This document shows positions 62,215 through 64,000 of a stretch of 64,000 nt of DNA, in pieces (the stretch's first letter is position 1; each line of letters starts with the position of its first letter). Source of the DNA: Nitrospina sp. (lineage in GTDB: Bacteria; Nitrospinota; Nitrospinia; Nitrospinales; VA-1); NCBI GenBank assembly GCA_018673915.1, contig JABHBK010000047.1, positions 124,001-188,000 of the forward strand. The letters run 5' to 3'. A model generated the notes under the pieces. The model searched no databases, was not told the origin of the DNA, and saw only the letters and a list, made by a program, of their open reading frames with translations. The position numbers were made by a program, and so were the translations under genes.

Positions 62215-64000
62215 CAGTCCTCAACACTGCAAGAAAGGCTTCTTGGGGAATTTCTACGCTGCCTACCTTTTTCATTTTTTTCTTACCTTCTTTTTGTTTT
62301 TCCAATAGTTTGCGCTTGCGGGTGATATCGCCGCCATAACACTTTGCCAATACATTCTTCCTGAGTGCCTTGATCGTTTCACGCGCAATGACCTTGCTGC
62401 CTATTGCCGCCTGGATCGCTACCTCAAACATTTGACGGGGTATTTGTTCCTTCAGTTTTTTTGCCAGGTCGCGGCCCTGATAGAAAACTTTATCTTTATG
62501 TGCGATCAACGATAATGCATCAACGAGTTCTCCGTTCAAAAGAACGTCCAACTTTACCAGATTGGATGTCCTGAAATCTATAAATTCATAGTCGAAGGAG
62601 GCGTAACCTTTGGTGCCTGATTTGAGGCGGTCGTAAAAATTCAGAACGATTTCGTTAAATGGCAGTTCGTATTCCAGCAATACCGTTTGAGGATTCATGT
62701 ATTCCATCTTTTTTTGAACACCCCTGCGGTCGCGGACCAATGCCATCACTACCCCGATATATTCTTCCGGAACGATAATAGTTCCTATGACGTAGGGTTC
62801 CTCGAGATGATCGATATTTTTTTGATCTTTTAATTTAGTGGGATTGTCGATCATCATCGTAATTCCATCCGTGGTAATGACTTTATAAATGACAGTGGGT
62901 GCAGTGGTAAGGAGATCGACATTGTATTCACGTTCAATGCGCTCTCTCACTATTTCCATATGTAGTAATCCCAAGAAACCGCACCGGAAGCCAAACCCCA
63001 AGGCCGTAGAGGTTTCTGCCTCATATGAAAATGATGCATCATTCAATGTTAGTTTTTTTAACGCATCGCGTAAATCTTCATAGTCTTCACCGCTAATGGG
63101 ATACAGTCCGCTGAAAACCATCGGTTTGACTTCTTTGTAACCGGGCAAGGGTTTATCGGTAGGATTTTTGGCATGAGTAATGGTATCTCCCACCTTAGTC
63201 TGATCCAATTGCTTGATATTGGCGACAAGGTAGCCCACCTCTCCGACGCCAAGTTGGGAGCTTTGCACCTGATTGGGGTTGAACGTACCCAATTCCTCGA
63301 CGAAGAATTGGTTTCCCGTTGCCATCATCATAACTTCTTCACCTACCTTAAGAATTCCCTGTTGAATCTTTACCAACACGACAACTCCACGGTATGCGTC
63401 ATACCATGCATCAAAGAGTAGCGCCTGCAGCTTTTTTGAATCCTCTCCGGTTGGCGGAGGAATCTGGCGAACTACAGCCTCCATCAATTCGTCTATACCT
63501 ATTCCTTCTTTGGCACTTACCAGAATTGCTTCGCTGGATTCTATCTGGAGCACATCTTCCAATTGTTCTTTTATAAATTCAGGGTCTGCGCTGGGCAGAT
63601 CAATTTTATTGATAACCGGTATGACAGCCAGGTCATGTTGCATTGCCAGGTTGAGGTTGGCGATGGTCTGAGCTTGAATGCCTTGCGTTGCATCGATGAC
63701 GAGCAAAACTCCTTCGCAGGCTGCAAGACTACGGGATACTTCATAGGTAAAATCTACATGGCCGGGAGTATCAATCATGTTGAAGTTATAATTTTCTCCA
63801 TTGTTAGCCTTGTATTTCAGGTGAACGGTTTGAGCTTTAATGGTGATTCCGCGCTCTCGCTCCAAATCCATATTGTCCAATACCTGTTCTTTCATTTCCC
63901 TTTTAGGAATTGCTGATGTGGCAAGAATAAGTTTGTCGGCAAGGGTAGACTTGCCATTATCAATATGGGCAATAATAGAAAAATTTCTTAATCGATCCTG
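62207..64000 (-). CDS. lepA: Elongation factor 4 (LepA), 5' end beyond the window
   Basis: The frame stays open to the window edge, giving 597 residues of a protein that is usually about 600, so only a few N-terminal residues are missing. Read from the edge it begins [19 protein letters not shown], then [28 protein letters not shown] and [10 protein letters not shown], and ends with the LepA-specific C-terminal domain ([12 protein letters not shown]-like segment [13 protein letters not shown]). LepA is a ribosome-associated GTPase. The first G motif has Asn where the family normally has His (DHGKST). Confidence 0.95.
   Translation of the reverse strand, partial: QDRLRNFSIIAHIDNGKSTLADKLILATSAIPKREMKEQVLDNMDLERERGITIKAQTVHLKYKANNGENYNFNMIDTPGHVDFTYEVSRSLAACEGVLLVIDATQGIQAQTIANLNLAMQHDLAVIPVINKIDLPSADPEFIKEQLEDVLQIESSEAILVSAKEGIGIDELMEAVVRQIPPPTGEDSKKLQALLFDAWYDAYRGVVVLVKIQQGILKVGEEVMMMATGNQFFVEELGTFNPNQVQSSQLGVGEVGYLVANIKQLDQTKVGDTITHAKNPTDKPLPGYKEVKPMVFSGLYPISGEDYEDLRDALKKLTLNDASFSYEAETSTALGFGFRCGFLGLLHMEIVRERIEREYNVDLLTTAPTVIYKVITTDGITMMIDNPTKLKDQKNIDHLEEPYVIGTIIVPEEYIGVVMALVRDRRGVQKKMEYMNPQTVLLEYELPFNEIVLNFYDRLKSGTKGYASFDYEFIDFRTSNLVKLDVLLNGELVDALSLIAHKDKVFYQGRDLAKKLKEQIPRQMFEVAIQAAIGSKVIARETIKALRKNVLAKCYGGDITRKRKLLEKQKEGKKKMKKVGSVEIPQEAFLAVLRTDD

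Overview
The window looks like a piece of a Gram-negative, marine-type bacterial chromosome, most plausibly Nitrospinota (Nitrospina-like). This is an inference from gene content: a group 3b [NiFe] hydrogenase operon of the kind known from Nitrospina, large multihaem c-type cytochromes, LptG/YidC/SspB outer-membrane-type housekeeping genes, and moderate GC. No marker gene in the window proves the lineage.

Region 1 (1-11580, all +) is one tightly packed operon. It runs from the end of a COG2403-type GTPase gene and a carbamate kinase, through the four subunits of a group 3b NAD(P)-linked [NiFe] hydrogenase (hyhB, a cNMP-fold protein, hyhG, hyhS, hyhL) and its protease, to the maturation genes for a short hypA, hypF, hypC, hypD and hypE. 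The kinase could supply carbamoyl phosphate to HypF, which makes the CN ligands of the active site. No hypB is present.

Region 2 (11600-23150) is a mosaic of tRNAs (Pro, Arg, His), small secreted or membrane proteins, a His-rich Spy/CpxP-like protein, a trypsin-like protease, an SGNH protein, an MddA-type methanethiol methyltransferase divergent from a BLUF photoreceptor, a response-regulator/histidine-kinase hybrid, a pentapeptide-repeat protein and an SspB-like ClpXP adaptor.

Region 3 (23369-33306) holds an MBL hydrolase, then a minus-strand set (sugar kinase-like, lptG, ppx, ilvB), a 2Fe-2S ferredoxin, and a DUF1015-engB-SGNH operon. Region 4 (33466-43134, -) holds a four-gene c-type cytochrome operon with 25 haem-binding motifs in total, an orphan Hpt protein, a small secreted protein and an exported NHL-repeat protein.

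Region 5 (43398-49262, +) has three large radical SAM proteins, two of them paralogues with an expanded CX4CX2C motif. Region 6 (49291-53210, -) is the classic rpmH-rnpA-yidD-yidC-mnmE cluster with a good promoter. Region 7 (53588-64000) has a secreted duplicated-module protein, tyrS, a methyltransferase-like protein, a ModE-type regulator, a NAGPA-type protein, a DUF4399 lipoprotein, an unknown protein, and a lepA-lepB-HAD operon running off the end. A family of GC-rich hairpin repeats is scattered between genes from about 29.9 to 53.5 kb.
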